The notes beneath the pieces were generated by a model, which saw nothing but the letters and a program-made list of their open reading frames with translations, did no database searches and was not told the origin of the DNA. 64,000 nucleotides of DNA from Plasmodiophora brassicae (Eukaryota; Endomyxa; Phytomyxea; Plasmodiophorida; Plasmodiophoridae), in contig JASFAU010000015.1 of NCBI GenBank assembly GCA_039704465.1, forward strand, positions 372,001 through 436,000, written 5' to 3'. Within the stretch, counting starts at the first letter, position 1. Each line of letters starts with the position of its first letter. Below, in pieces: positions 10,567 to 22,910 of the stretch. Position numbers and translations under genes: made by a program.

Positions 10567-11925
10567 ATGCGTGAGTGCATCACGATCCACATCGGCCAGG
10601 CCGGTGTCCAGACCGGTAACGCCTGCTGGGAGCTGTTCTGCCTCGAGCACGGCATCCAGCCCGATGGGCAGATGCCGTCGGACAAGACGATCGGCGGTGG
10701 CGATGACGCGTTCAACACGTTCTTCTCCGAGACCGGTGCCGGCAAGCACGTCCCGCGTACGGTCATGGTCGACCTCGAGCCGACCGTCGTCGATGAGGTC
10801 CGCACGGGCACGTACCGTCAGCTGTTCCACCCGGAGCAGTTGATCAGCGGCAAGGAGGACGCCGCCAACAACTACGCCCGTGGTCACTACACGATCGGCA
10901 AGGAAGTCATCGACCTCGTTCTCGACCGCCTGCGCAAGCTGGCCGACAACTGCACGGGTCTGCAGGGCTTCATGATCTTCCACGCCTTCGGTGGTGGTAC
11001 CGGCAGTGGTTTCGGTTCGCTGCTGCTCGAGCGTCTGTCGGTCGACTACGGCAAGAAGTCCAAGATCGAGTTCGCCGTCTACCCGTCGCCGCAGGTCTCC
11101 ACGGCCGTCGTCGAGCCGTACAACTCGGTTCTGTGCGCCCACGCCATGATGGAGCACTCCGATGTCGCGTTCATGGTCGACAACGAGGCCCTGTACGACA
11201 TCTGCCGTCGCAACCTCGGCATTGAGCGCCCGACGTACACGAACCTGAACCGTCTGATCGCGCAGTGCATTTCGTCTGTCACGGCGTCGCTCCGTTTCGA
11301 CGGTGCCCTGAACGTCGACCTGACGGAGTTCCAGACCAACCTGGTGCCCTACCCGCGTATCCACTTCCCGCTGTGCGCGCTTGCCCCTGTCATCAGCGCT
11401 GAGATCGCGTACCACGAGCAGCTGTCCGTCGCCGAGATCACGAACTCGGTCTTCGAGCCAGCGAACCAGATGGTCAAGTGTGACCCGCGTCACGGCAAGT
11501 ACATGGCCTGCTGCATGATGTACCGTGGTGACGTCGTCCCCAAGGATGTCAACGCGGCCATCGGCACGGTCAAGACGAAGCGCACGATCCGCTTCGTCGA
11601 CTGGTGCCCGACCGGTTTCAAGGTCGGCATCAACTACCAGCCGCCGACCGTCGTTCCGGGTGGCGACCTTGCCAAGGTGCAGCGCTCGGTCCTGATGATC
11701 TCCAACACGACGGCCATCGCCGAAGTCATGGGCCGCATGGACCACAAGTTCGACCTGATGTACGCCAAGCGTGCCTTCGTCCACTGGTACGTCGGTGAGG
11801 GTATGGAGGAAGGTGAGTTCTCCGAGGCCCGTGAGGACTTGGCCGCCATGGAGAAGGACTACGAAGAAGTCGCCCAGGAGAGCGCTGACGACGACGCTGA
11901 GGGTGATGAGGGCGACGAGTACTGA
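10567..11925 (+). CDS. Alpha-tubulin
   Basis: An intronless 452-aa alpha-tubulin. It starts with the conserved MREC and carries Lys40 in the [12 protein letters not shown] loop, the site acetylated in stable axonemal microtubules. The GTP-binding tubulin signature GGGTGSGFG is present, as are the catalytic-type Glu region ([19 protein letters not shown]) and a C-terminal acidic tail ending in EY, suited to detyrosination and glutamylation. Length and sequence are typical of the family. It forms the alpha/beta dimer of microtubules. Codon use is strongly biased to C/G at third positions, as expected for high expression, and the lack of introns sets it apart from most neighbours. The reverse-strand open frame of 436 codons across it is a by-product of this bias. 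Confidence 0.99.
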   Translation: MRECITIHIGQAGVQTGNACWELFCLEHGIQPDGQMPSDKTIGGGDDAFNTFFSETGAGKHVPRTVMVDLEPTVVDEVRTGTYRQLFHPEQLISGKEDAANNYARGHYTIGKEVIDLVLDRLRKLADNCTGLQGFMIFHAFGGGTGSGFGSLLLERLSVDYGKKSKIEFAVYPSPQVSTAVVEPYNSVLCAHAMMEHSDVAFMVDNEALYDICRRNLGIERPTYTNLNRLIAQCISSVTASLRFDGALNVDLTEFQTNLVPYPRIHFPLCALAPVISAEIAYHEQLSVAEITNSVFEPANQMVKCDPRHGKYMACCMMYRGDVVPKDVNAAIGTVKTKRTIRFVDWCPTGFKVGINYQPPTVVPGGDLAKVQRSVLMISNTTAIAEVMGRMDHKFDLMYAKRAFVHWYVGEGMEEGEFSEAREDLAAMEKDYEEVAQESADDDAEGDEGDEY

Positions 11926-12171
11926 GCGCTACGCGTGCATCAGTCCTGTCGATCTTTCCTTTGTACTGTCTTCCTGTTCTTGGGTTGCTGGATGCCCGTT
12001 CCATGCAATACACAAGTTCACATTGTCCCAAAGTGATCTAATCGTTCTGCTACGTCGCGTCACGACATGCGATGCTTCTCGCTCTACACCAGTTTGGGCA
12101 TGGGAAGTCCGAATAGGGTATTGCACATGGTGGTCTGGCTGGTGCTGCGAGTATCTCAAACGTGTGTTCTA

Positions 12172-13548
12172 TCAAGTGGTGATGTGCCACAGCTGCTCTG
12201 TTGTGACGCCTTCGGGTGGCTTCTCGACCGCGAGACCAAGGTACGAATCGTAAACTGACAAACCATGTCATAAGTAGGTCCCAGATTGGCCCTCGTTGCA
12301 ACTGGCGGATTACCAGGCTCACGGTCGACGACTTTGCCAGCGTCAGCGTAGTATGCTCCAAACGCGTCCTCGCCATCGGACACGGAGACGATCTCGACAT
12401 CGTCGACCTGGCGCTTGACAATCAGTTGGTCCAGTGGCAGCGCCTATAAAAGTCAGTTGTCTTAAACATCCATGTTGGCAACCTGTTCTGTACAGCAGCC
12501 GACCTTCTCTTCGAGTTGGTGACGAACGCCGAAGATCGGGTTCTCGGAGAACACCTGGTGCAGACTGCAGATCTCTTGGAACACCTCCTGCAGCCGCTCC
12601 GGAGGGTCAATTCGGAAACCCAGCACATAGCCCCCACTCGAATTCGTCGTGGTCAGAACGAGAGCCTTCCCGAACTTCGAATCGCGAATGCGAACTTCCA
12701 GCTGTAGTAGGCAGACACATTCAACGAAAATGGCAGCGTACCCAGCGACAGGCGGCGGACGTACAATCTGGATGTACGGGATGCTGACGTTGAAGTTCTC
12801 GGCCATGGTGGCGAACCAGACCAGGCGGACGTTGCTGATGACGAAAATGCCCAGGTTGCCCTGCTCGGAAGACAGGTTCCATACACCGGTCACCTGGCTG
12901 TACACGTGCTCGTCCGGCAGGATGATCAGCTGTTTGTCGCGAATGATGGCACCTCGTAACTTTAGGTCACGATACAGTTTCGTCGTTTCGTATGACCTAG
13001 GCCGACCTAGAGTCAATAAACCAGACGTACGGCAGCGGTTACACAACACTAACCTGAACACGGCCTGGACGGTGGAGAACAAACGAGGGCTGCGGCGAAC
13101 CAGGCTGGTGAAGATAAACTCAAAGCGCGTTCCATTGAATTTCGTCATGACGTAGAGCGCTTCCGTGTTCCCTAAACGAGGCGGTTATTGGTGGCAACCA
13201 TTGTGCAAGTACAAAAGACGAACCCCGAAGTCGAGAATGCGCCAGGCGGATGTTGATACTAATGATACAGTGGTACCCAATGCTCAGGTTGGTCTTTTGG
13301 TTCTGCTGTGCGATCCAGAGCAGACGTAGATTGGTCACAATCAGGACGCCCTTCTCGCCGTTATTCCCTTTGGTGTCCTCGACCGAATTGATCGAATCGA
13401 CGTGCACCTCTCCAGGCCGACACATGATCTGCCTACAAATGGATATATGTTGACCACGACAATCATACACGTTGTCCAGCACATACGCGAACGGCACATC
13501 GAAGCGGATCTGCCGATCCTGCCAGATCTCGCTATTCGTCGAGTCCAT
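12172..13548 (-). CDS. BBS5: BBSome subunit BBS5
   Basis: Seven exons: 13548-13487, 13432-13224, 13171-13054, 12996-12765, 12701-12483, 12443-12314 and 12254-12172. They sum to 1053 nt (350 aa). Two PH-like domains are clear: [20 protein letters not shown], then VTNLRLLW and NLSIGYHCI in the first; [28 protein letters not shown] and NVSIPYIQI in the second, with [10 protein letters not shown] and [17 protein letters not shown] following. The C-terminal [14 protein letters not shown] and [13 protein letters not shown] also match BBS5. Family knowledge: BBS5 binds phosphoinositides within the BBSome and helps move membrane proteins in cilia. The intron at 12444-12482 is only 39 nt. The gene converges on alpha-tubulin. 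Confidence 0.95.
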
Positions 13549-13564
13549 CGCCGAACGCCGCCGT

Positions 13565-13595
13565 CACACACACAGACACACACACACACACACAC
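13565..13595. repeat. (CA)n microsatellite
   Basis: An almost pure CA dinucleotide run of about 31 bp with one G interruption, immediately upstream of the BBS5 start. It lies in the space shared by the BBS5 promoter and the next gene's upstream region. Confidence 0.9.
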
Positions 13596-13874
13596 TGTGC
13601 AGCAACCCTTGGACTCGAAGGCCTCTCCAGCAGCACTATTCCAGCTCGCGCATTTGGTCAGCGCCACCACGCTGGCACAGTGCGATGCAGTTCCGACGGT
13701 GCTGCGTTACGCACGACGGTCGCAACCGGAGGCAGCGCCACGTGGGAGCTGCATCCATTCCGTCTGACTGGGCGGGGGCTGCACAGGGCATTGCAGCTCG
13801 ACACAGCCGCTGCTGCGACAGGAAAATCCGTGAAGGCGGGTGTTGTTCCCCATTTTACGCGCGGGACCCGGGCA

Positions 13875-15598
13875 ATGAGGCGGGCGCTGTCGTCGTGGAA
13901 GATCACGCTGCTGCAGGCCCGGATCGGTGTCCGATGCTGTACCGCTGGCTGTCGTTACGGATGGATGAAGGGACGCTGTTGCTGAAACGTCTGTGAGTAG
14001 TGTCGGATGCGCCAACGTTCAAGTTCGCGCGGGCCGGTTTCGTGCAGGACGACATGACGAAGAAGACGCGGAAGGCGATCATCGGGAAGCCGGAGGACGA
14101 GGAGTTCGATGAAAACTATGGCGTTAACGATCCTACTAAGTGGCAAGTTGATCCTCGTAAGTGGGTGGCTTAGGACGACGGTAATAATCCCGGGTGGTCA
14201 ATGTGCACGCATGTAGGCACATTTGATGGAAAGGATTGGGAATGGTGGCACATCCCCGGGCGGATTAAGGAGGTATGTTGTCGCCAATATCTGCATGTAT
14301 TGGGTTAACGCAGGCATTGTTCTCCCTTAGGCCATTTGGACGCTCCATCATCAAGACCCGGAGAAGTGGAGCATTCAGGTGCTGAGCGACAACTTCGGAT
14401 TCCATGTTGACCGTATCAAGGCGGTCCTTATGCTGAAGCGGATAGAGAAGGAACAGTGGAAACCAGGTACGACCTGCGGCTGTTTGATAGCATGCCGGGG
14501 GTCGAACACCATGTGTCATCAGAGGACCTACATCATGATTTCGAGATGGCAGTCGAAGGCGCCATTGAACTGTACCGAAAGGAGCGTGACTGTGAGGGAC
14601 TCACCAGTGAACATCCTGGTATCCATGCTGTTTTCGTGGCCTTCCGTGCATACCCACTGATCGCGCTGCAGCTGTGCAGGAGCTAGAAGAGATCTACGAA
14701 ATTCTCTTTAAATACTACGGTTTAGAGCGACAGGTAACGGACCCGTGCGAGCGTATTCGTCCACGTCTCAATGTCAGCGTCTGCAGATTGAATTGCAGCA
14801 AGCGAAAGTGAAGAAGTGCCCGGAAGAGGAGGAGAAGGCCGTCCTGCAGTCGGAGCTGACGACGTTGGAGGAAGAGTTCTCGAAAACGTTCAAGACATTG
14901 TACGACTACCTTCGCCCTGATATTTCCCGACCAATGGAGGACCGGCTGGATTTCAACCATGCCGAGCATGGGCCTCGTGCCAAGCCGGCGCCATTTGACC
15001 TGGCGATTCAGGGCCGCTTGGTGCCTCCTGCGACAGAAGGCCCGGGATCTGGCAAGACCATCTTGGACAGTGAGACGGCCAAGGCAGCGCGCCAACGTCC
15101 AAATCGTCATCATATCGTCATTTCCGACATTTCGGAATCGAAGAAGGGCGGTGCTGTCAAGGTCGTCGTCAGAGAGAAGGATGCCAGCTTGCGACACCCG
15201 TCTCGTAACGAATTGGAGCGTGCAACGCAGATCGAGAAGGCGGTTCCTCGCAGCGTTCACATCCGCTACCAAAGTTAATTGGCTGAACTGTGACTATGGA
15301 AAGAATAGTTATCGTTCAATACACTCTATTGGTCTAGCCAGCTAGCATATGGACTTGAGTGCTATCCGCGCCTCAAGTGCAAGCTGTGCCACAGAAAGGC
15401 CAGCTGCCTCTGCAAGTATTTCCTCAACAGCGAACCTGGCGACATGATGACGCCGCCCGTAGATGGTCAAAGCACATTGGAGCATCTGAACGGAGTATGA
15501 GGAGTGCTCCAGCAAGAAGGACACTAGACGATTACAAGCGCATCAAGCGCGATATGGTTTCCGTCTTCGACTTCGTGATCAAGGACAGCAATGCTTAA
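13875..15598 (+). CDS. Mitochondrial EMR/Bot1p-like protein (mS35-type), nine exons
   Basis: Exons 13875-13926, 14001-14156, 14217-14272, 14331-14466, 14523-14618, 14672-14733, 14787-15273, 15346-15465 and 15528-15598 join to 411 aa without a frame break. The start MRRALSSWKITLLQARI is a good mitochondrial presequence. The core IWTLHHQDPEKWSIQVLSDN followed by FGFHVDRIKAVLMLKRIEKE resembles the EMR/Bot1p family (PF12298; fungal small-subunit protein mS35). The later HIVISDISESKKGG and VREKDASLRHPSRNE also fit that family's tail. A helical, charged middle (AVLQSELTTLEEEFSKTF) separates them. If exon 7 is read through, translation stops at 15278 (349 aa). The last exons add a Cys-containing stretch (LKCKLCHRKASCLC) I cannot place. 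Function in mitochondrial translation is inferred. Confidence 0.55.
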
Positions 15599-15641
15599 CA
15601 TTTCGTCCAAGTATTCGTTAATCTAAACGTCGTTCAGTAGA

Positions 15642-16507
15642 TCACCGACTAGCCATTGTTGAACTGAACGTGCCAACCTCGAGGACGTCTTCTAGAGGCC
15701 ATTCACACTGCATGGCAACTGCCGATGCCCAGAAGTACGAAGAACGTCCATGCATGTCAACATGGAAGTCAACGGCTTTCAACAGCTCGAATTCCGCCTT
15801 GATCAGATCACTCTTTGAGAACGGTATTTTCTTTGTTGGATGGTTCGCGACGAGGTCATCCCACAGCGTTTTCTGAGACAGCCGATACCGCGTCGTCTCG
15901 AAGTACTGCACAATGAGGCTTTGAAAGACACCAACTAGAACGTAGAGTTAGTCCGCGCCGACCTTGCTCGATATGATCAACGATGCGTAGATGATCACGT
16001 TCGTGGACGCGGACCGTGCCAGGTGGAGCCTCGACCCATTGTCTCTCTGGGCACTGCACCACACTTCTTCGTGACTGGGCGTCATCACATTACTCGCTAC
16101 CAGACCTGATGAACGTTCGAAGCAACGCCAATGCATTGAATTTGGTCGCGGCGGATTGATGATGGACCTTCAGTCAACAAAGTCGACCATCAGAGGCCAA
16201 ATGACTGTAATCGTTTGCAATAGTACATGGCAAATGTGGAATAGGTAGTCGATGAACACCCGGCGGATGGCAACGTAGCGAACCCGTTCTGGACTGCACC
16301 CGCTTCAGACAGTTTGCAGTGAATCCTCCGCCTCGCACCGTCCCATACGTCACGCTCGTGCTGGCCGCCGCCCCTGGACTCGTCGGCGGATCCGCCACCA
16401 CTCGATTCAGGGGCGTCACGACGCGGCGCCCAGGCTGCCGCCGCTCCATCCACCGCACGACAATTATCCCGAATGACGTAGAGGAATACAAACGTACTTT
16501 TGGGCAT
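15642..16507 (-). CDS. Cyclin-fold protein, 5' exon uncertain
   Basis: Three introns are well supported: 16168-16226 (59 nt), 16054-16105 (52 nt) and 15906-15962 (57 nt). The spliced protein reads YVAIRRVFIDYLFHICH, SAATKFNALALLRTFIS, ASTNVIIYASLIISSKYFE, then LWDDLVANH and KAEFELLKAVDFHVD. This is the helix order of a cyclin box: RR-x-x-x-D-L in helix 1, the ASLIISSKYFE equivalent of the conserved AxKxE in helix 3, and the E-x-x-x-L-x-x-x-x-F of helix 5. It ends soon after one cyclin fold, so it resembles short regulatory cyclins (PHO80/CYCP style) more than A/B cyclins. Residues before about 16300 are in several possible frames; the ATG at 16507 is only a candidate. CDK partner unknown. Confidence 0.55.
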
Positions 16508-16639
16508 TGCCACTCCTACTGGGGCGGTCAGGGGTTGGCGGCTGACTCTCGCAAACCTTGCCAGCGCAGTCGATCTCACAGAAATGCGCCAGTTGCACAC
16601 TTTATAGAGTGCGAGCGTCTCCCGAAGGTCTCAGGAGGC

Positions 16640-16706
16640 CGGTTAACCGCGGTTAACACTTAACCGGCCCTGCTCTGGAGCTTAACCGGTTAACCGGTAA
16701 CCGGAA
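16640..16706. repeat. GGTTAACC-rich repeat, left copy
   Basis: Several overlapping palindromes GGTTAACC and variants, arranged as CGCGGTTAAC, a 25-bp spacer, then TTAACCGGTTAACCGG. A second copy in the same orientation lies at 19110-19176. The two bracket the decayed zinc-repeat gene. Confidence 0.7.
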
Positions 16707-16844
16707 CCGCAAAATGAGAATCCCTACCGGATGTCCCTGCCAGCCTTGCTCTATGGAACATGCCCTAATATGCCAAGAGACAGCCCGACAGACTCAGAAT
16801 TGCGCCGGATTATATTTTGCAAATCTGGAATCAGCGCGTGTGGA

Positions 16845-18891
16845 ATGACATCGTGGGCAACGACACTTGCAGTCGTCCTGGTGGCATGCCAGCTGACGTT
16901 TGTGACACCGGTGATATCGCAGAGGGATTCCCATCTCGGTGCAGGTACCGGTGCTGAATGCTCGCTGGCTCCGACAGCAGACGTCAGCTGGACCCAGTCT
17001 GACGTATCGCTCAACTCCATCATATTGCACCGTCAGTGACGCTGTGTACGTTCATTGTTTGCCTCCTACCTGACAACATGTGGCCGTCCATATAGACCTC
17101 GGTGATCGTACTTTTCTACAAGCCCATTCAGCCACCGATGACGACGTCATCGACGGAAGCGCTCAGTACCAGGCGGCATTAGGAGCGGTATCCGATTGGA
17201 GACCACTTGGCGATAACGTGGAGATTTCTGTCGGCAACGTCCACGCCTGGCATCCTGAATCAATTATCCACAACCAAATTATTCCAGCCGACCCGCAACC
17301 TGAAGCTGACCAAATCGTGTTGGAGCAGTCGCCCTCTTGTGAATACCTGCCGCGGCACTGTCCAGACCTTCTCTCAAGCGACCGTGTAATCTGCTATGGC
17401 GTTCCGTCAGCTGTCGATGGCGAAACTAGCAACGGAAACGTGCTATCGTCACCAATCAGTGTGCCATTATTGCCATCCGCCCGTGCAGATGAAGAATTTC
17501 CCTCTCCTTTTAACTCCAACGCGTGTCCTCCCACTGACGTTCATTTTTCGGTAGACCCCTGGTATGACGAACATGGCCTCTGGTCAACATCTCCCCCTGG
17601 CAATGTCGACGCCTCCAGCATCGGAAATGATGTGCCAGGGGTATATATCATCCGTCCTTTCTGATATGGATCTGCCCACTTTTATCGACTCTGAAGGGCA
17701 TTTCCCCTTGCCATCCGCCCATGCATATGAACAGGTTCCCTCTCCTTTTAACTCCAACGAGCTGTGCCCTCCCACTGACGTTCATCTTTCGGTACACCCC
17801 TGGCATGGCGAACATGGCGTCTGGTCAACATCTCCTGCTGGCAATGTCGTCTCCAGCATCGGGAATGATGTGCCAGGGGTGTCATCCGTCCTTTCTGGTA
17901 TCGATCTGCTATCTTTTATCAACTCTGAAGGGCATTTCCCCAATGCTTTTCACTCTCCAATCGGCTCCATTCAAATTGGGTTACAGTCGCACCAAGTTAT
18001 ACCACCTGACACCGCTCTGAGCACATGGCCGGCTTACGCCATCGGGGACACTCCCATTGATACTCACTCCATAGACACCTCTCGTATCGCCTCTCGTTCC
18101 CCCGCCGTGGCACGTATCTCCGACGATGCCGACTGCTGTCCCCTGTCCTCTCTAGTTTTACAGGGATCGCACAGTGGACACTGGACGGAAACGGCGCCTT
18201 CCAATGTGGTTTCCGCAGCTGACTGCATTGTCTTGCAATCGATGCAGTGCTTGCAGAATCAAGTCGGCGCCGACCAATACGCCTGGAATATGTTCCTTCC
18301 GGCTGAACTGAATCCGGCTCAGATTCGTGAAGGCGGCTACGGCACCCTCAATGGGATAAGCGAACCCCCTTCCCTGCAGTCGCTCCCTGCATCCAGCTAC
18401 GACCGCTGCACTGCTGTCCCGTTCCCAACTGAACCAGTGCGGGCTCAAGGTACCACTGAAGAATCTATCAGCATGAGCGGTTTACAGTACTTGCAGCAAG
18501 GGCTGCCGAAACCTCATGGGAGTCGACCCCGACGTCCCGGTGAGAAATGTGAGCATGGGCGAAAGGCACCTTATAACTGCAAGATCTGCAGTCCGCACAA
18601 GTTCTGTGAACCGCATGGACGACGGAAATGGGATTGCACGATGTGTGGCGGTCCCAGCACCTGTGTGCATCGAAGACAGACCTACAAATGCGGAGATTGT
18701 GGAGGGAAAGGCATTTGTCCGCACGCCCGACGGAGGCACACTGCCTGGAGTGTCGAGGAAGCAGCATTTGCAAGCACAACAAGAATAAATACCGGTGCAA
18801 CGCCTGTGGTGGCAAGGGTCTCTGCGCCCACCAAAGGCAGAAAAGTCAATGCGGGCAGTGTCGTCGGGCGGCCGAACTCGCTATAGACTGA
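16845..18891 (+). pseudogene. Decayed copy of the secreted CxH/CxxC zinc-repeat gene
   Basis: Homologous throughout to the gene at 61716-63483 (reverse strand). It opens with a signal-like segment (TTLAVVLVACQLTFVTP) at 16845. The main frame from about 17080 stops at 17664. A direct duplication of about 245 bp (near 17455-17700 and 17700-17945) repeats the SPFNSN..PPTDVH..W module, and the frame resumes from 17564. A second shift near 18735 moves the last zinc repeats (SSICKHNKNKYRCNACGGKG) out of frame, so translation would end in an unrelated tail at 18886. The repeat unit is C-x-H-x5-8-C-x-x-C. With two breaks it is probably non-functional. Homology to the other copy covers about 16720-18954. 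Confidence 0.7.
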
Positions 18892-19109
18892 GCGTGTTGC
18901 ATCTTGTCCCAATTAGTTGCGCAAATTTACTGATTAAAGAGCAAATCGTGTGATGGATGGTTTGGTATAGCCGCAGGTCGGACTGGCCATGGTAGTCCTC
19001 GTCGACCCTCCGCCGCTGTCTGGTCGTCATGGTCGTCATCCCCAACACGAACACAAGGGGGGTTGAGGGTCAGATGCCAACTAGGGGTGGCCACTGACCA
19101 CGATCCGGT

Positions 19110-19176
19110 CCGCGGTTAACCGGTCCGGGCCTGGGGTTTAACCGGTTAACCGGTTAAACGACCGGTTAACCATCGG
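19110..19176. repeat. GGTTAACC-rich repeat, right copy
   Basis: CGCGGTTAACCGG, spacer, TTTAACCGGTTAACCGG and a further GGTTAACC, in the same orientation as the copy at 16640-16706. The duplicated A-B-C-D block begins immediately to its right (about 19170). Confidence 0.7.
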
Positions 19177-19926
19177 TTGAAGTTGCGTGAGTCGATGTCG
19201 CTATGCTAGCGTGCACACGCCCGATTCTAAACAATTTATATGTGGGAGATTAAGTGCTATTACGTTTGCGCGCCGTAGCTCGGCATCGACCCGCTCCGCC
19301 TTGGCATTGCGTGATTTCCAACAGGAGATCATCCAGACGGGCCCTGTCAACGAGGCAGCCTGCAGCCACGACATATGTACCTCCATAACAGCATTGGGTG
19401 CCATCGATCGGACAGTGCCGTCAGTTATGGCCTTATGGGAGATCATCGTTAGCGAGCGTATGCCTCATCGCCCCTTGCTTCTTCGTTCGGGTACGTATAT
19501 CCGCTGCAGGTGACGCGCGAAGCTCGCGTCGTTCGCCATCCGCGCGCCGTCTGAGCTTGTTGCTGTTCTATAGAAAGCCTTTAGATAGAGCGCTGAAACA
19601 CGATATCCTCAAAATCGGCGTCCTTGTGCACTGACGTTGTTTGCCAGGCTGTCACGAAAGTACCTCAGCCTCTCAGTATCTCATCCCAGCAACCGCCACA
19701 CGGGGACCCTGTCAGCTTCAGTGCCCTGTGCCCGTACAGTCGTCGGACACAGAACGCGTAACACTGGCCGCCTTGCGCGCGTGCTTGACTGGCAGATCGA
19801 TGACCGCGCGCGGAACAGTACCGGCTGTTTTGGCATGCAACAAACCGTCAGTCAAGCCGCCGAGTGTTCGGTCTAACTTTAGCGCCAGTTGGGGAAACTG
19901 CGCCGCCAGGTCAGGACCACGTCGTG
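19177..19926. other. Non-coding upstream region of gene A1
   Basis: About 750 bp conserved in the second block (31041-32152, apart from the 348-bp insertion). Open frames are short and frameshifted between copies, so it is not coding. It includes the inverted repeat CCGAGTGTTCGG at 19860-19871, 55 bp before the ATG. Confidence 0.5.
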
Positions 19927-22555
19927 ATGGACGCCGTGTGGGTGTTTGCTGCGATCGCCGCCGTTGCAGGCGTGACGAGTGCCGCCTACTGGGAACCCGG
20001 TGATGAATGTTATGTCGACCGCAATGGCACCGCCGTCAGGACGGTCGTCGAGCAGGTTTTTGGATTCGGGGTGTTTCGTCTCGCCGACAGCGTGGTCCCA
20101 GAACGGGTCAGGATTACGAAGGTGATGCCAGGCACATGATTCACATTGCGTCAAACCAGCGAACGTTCTAACTGTTTCGCGACAGCCCAACGAAGTGTTC
20201 GTAAATGTGACCACCCTGGATCAAGCGCGGCAGGCGCTGCTCGACCTTCGACTCAGCGCTCGGCAATTGATGACGATATTGCAACGCATGTTAGACTTGA
20301 CGGACGCTCGGGGTTCCGACACGAACATACCGGAATGGTTACAGTCAGACGTCGTGGTCGCCTGCGAGCGTCTCATCATTAACGTGACCGACGAAATCAC
20401 ACCAGACCTCATCGACAAACTCATGGTCATCTTGAACTTACACCGCGTTCATCGAAGTTCTCGTCAGTCAGCACCTCAACGCTTCTGGACAAGCTGTGTA
20501 GTGCTGAGCATGTTTCGTTCATTTGGTCTTGCGATTGTCAACGGGGGCGACCCAGACAGTAACACATACTTCGGACAGTTCGTCCGCCTGTCCAGATCTC
20601 CGCTCTTCATCCCGACCAATTACTCGACTGCGCATGCAAAGTGGCTAGAGGTATCTGAAACGTACCAGTGGGGCGGTGTATATTCCTCGTTTTCCTCTGC
20701 TGTACTTGGGTACTCAATTGAGTGCGCGCTGTGGGCACCCAGTGAACACCCTGAATTGGTTCATCAGGCGGCGTTGTCCTTGGTAAGAAACCGTCGGGAT
20801 GTACCTCGTCCGCTCGTCCAGGAGTTGCAACAAATCGCCGATTCCATCTTAGAGCGGCGGGATTCAGGTCGCATCGCGACGCTGGAAGACGTATCCACGC
20901 TTTTGCTGATGATATTCATTGACTGGGATTACTCGCGGCACGTCCCTCTCCAAACATTGGCCGGTGCCATTCAGCAACTCGGGCCCCGAGCTCTTTTGCA
21001 AATTGACCTGCTCGAAATGATGATTGGCGCCGGGCTCGGGGTCACTCTGGACGCATTCGCTGAGGCGGTGAAGGAGAAGATCAGGACCTCTGACAACACG
21101 GAATTCGCGACTGTGCTCGCGGTCCTGGATAACTGTCTGTCAGAGCCGGCTCGTTCACGGGTTAACCATCTGGATATTGTTGTCAGCGAGTTTAATCGAC
21201 CTGAACGCCAAGCCGAAGCAGGGTTCTTCGGACCGCCACGCCTCTGGGGCCTGGGTGCCTGGCGCGCTTTCGTTTCAGTGATTGGCGAATCCTTAAGCCC
21301 GACGAACGTCCTCTCCGTACCCGGACGGTCGTTAAACAACCTTTCCCTATCTCTTCTTCCTGTCCTGACAGACTCCGACTGTGATCGCGTCGTCCCGTTA
21401 CTGGAGTGGCGATGTCTGGGCGAGGAGTCCATCGTGAAGGCTTACGAGTTCGCTGTCAATATCACGAGTCTGGGCGCCGGCCCTACCCCTCTCCTGGCAT
21501 CTGCATTTGAATCCGTCATCTGGGACGCGATCCACGGGAATGTGTCCGATAACGCTGACCTGTGCTATGCGCTAATGGGCTACAGTATCACGAGATCTTC
21601 CGGGAAGCCGCTTCCCCTGCAGAGCCTTCCTTATGATACCCTTGTTAAGGTATTCCACTGGACTATCGGCACCATCGCGTGTGATCCTGGACTGCCAGGT
21701 CTCCTATTCGTGGCGCAGTTTCTAGCTGACGCCCTTCATTTGCATCAGAAGTCACAAATGGTATTCGAGGTGGTTACGCAGATGGTCCATATTCAAGCAA
21801 GGCCGACCTCGGAACCAAGGCAATTTACTCGCTGGGCCGCGCTCGATAACCTTCGGCGTGATCGTATCGCCAACCTAAGTGGTCGGTGTCGGGCTGCTCT
21901 CTACCTGGCAAGGTTCCCGTGTTCCCGCCTGCTGGCACCGAACCCCAAGCTGGAAATGCCTCATGCCCTCTCGGCGATCGATATTGGGTATAACGCGCTG
22001 TGGAACGAGATTCCCCCGACGTCCGTCCCCAGTTTGCCTGATGATCGCAGAACCACGAACACTGAAACAGTGTCCCGCCCTGCCCAAGGGTTTCTGCTAC
22101 CAGCAACGACTTTAGGGATGCTGTCCGCCGCTGCGATTGCTTATAGTCGAGGACGTCGACCCTCTCCTGAACCATCTGTCCCAGCACGTTCGAAACGCCG
22201 AGAACGACTAATGCCAATTGTTGCTTGGGCGGTTGGTGCCTTAGGAGGAGCCGCTGTCGAGAGGATGCTCATCAGAGTCCCGGAGCGCATTTCTCCACAC
22301 GACGTTACTGGGGAGGATTTCGACTCCTCAGAAACGACGTTTGCTGATTGGATGATGGTGCACGGCGGATGCATCATATTCGGCATCGTGACGTTGCTGT
22401 GTGCCATCAACCTCGCTATTATCCTGAAGGAGTTCGCAAGGCAGCCTCGTCCACGGGACATTGTCTATCGGCCACCTGCCACCTGGGACTGGACAAACGT
22501 GGCCAACACCCTCACTGACAACGATTTCGCGGTCGCTGATGGATGGCCGGCCTAG
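19927..22555 (+). CDS. Secreted/membrane protein A1 (A/B family), unknown function
   Basis: Exons 19927-20121 and 20186-22555 (intron 64 nt) give 854 aa. Exon 1 is a signal peptide (MDAVWVFAAIAAVAGVTSA) and a short region with WEPGDECYVDRNGTAVRT and FGFGVFRLAD. Exon 2 is a long helical, Leu-rich region with repeated acidic/aromatic patches and many Trp (DWDYSRHVPL, WGLGAWRAFV, PLLEWRCLGE). The C-terminus has hydrophobic stretches (LLPATTLGMLSAAAIAY, MPIVAWAVGALGGAAVE, IIFGIVTLLCAINLAIIL) and then a motif kept in every paralogue: RPRDIVYRP, WDWTNVANTLTDNDFAV, DGWP. The likely topology is lumenal or extracellular with a membrane-anchored C-terminus. No known family recognised. It is the intact member of the A pair. 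Confidence 0.75.
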
Positions 22556-22910
22556 GGGGCTGATGTGTCTGCAAGAGTTGCGCAGCACAGTCCATGGATG
22601 AACATATTGTATGTATCGGCTGGGTCGTAAACCATGTAGCGTGGCCCGACGACGGTCAGTCGAGCTAGTCCCAGTGCACGGCCTGGGCCGGCTTCCAGAA
22701 AGTGCTTTTCGAGTCGGCCTCCGTCCGAAGGCTATTCCCCATCGTCGGCCTTCGGATGGGTGCCAGCCGGTCCTTCGGAATAGGGTAAGTGTATTATGCG
22801 CCATAGTGCATACGTTACCCCGGCAATGCTCGGTAAAGTTTATTTGGACGTCTCCAAATTCAGGATCTTCGCATCCCGACGGGCAAGCATGCGGGAAACC
22901 ACTTTACCTG

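Noticed and set aside
10474..11784. 436-codon open frame on the minus strand across alpha-tubulin
   Set aside because: It exists only because of the strong third-position G/C bias of the tubulin gene; the protein is Asp/Arg/Val-rich with no motif.
13565..13595. CA repeat as coding (His/Thr run in a plus-strand frame)
   Set aside because: The frame has no conserved sequence and overlaps the BBS5 upstream region.
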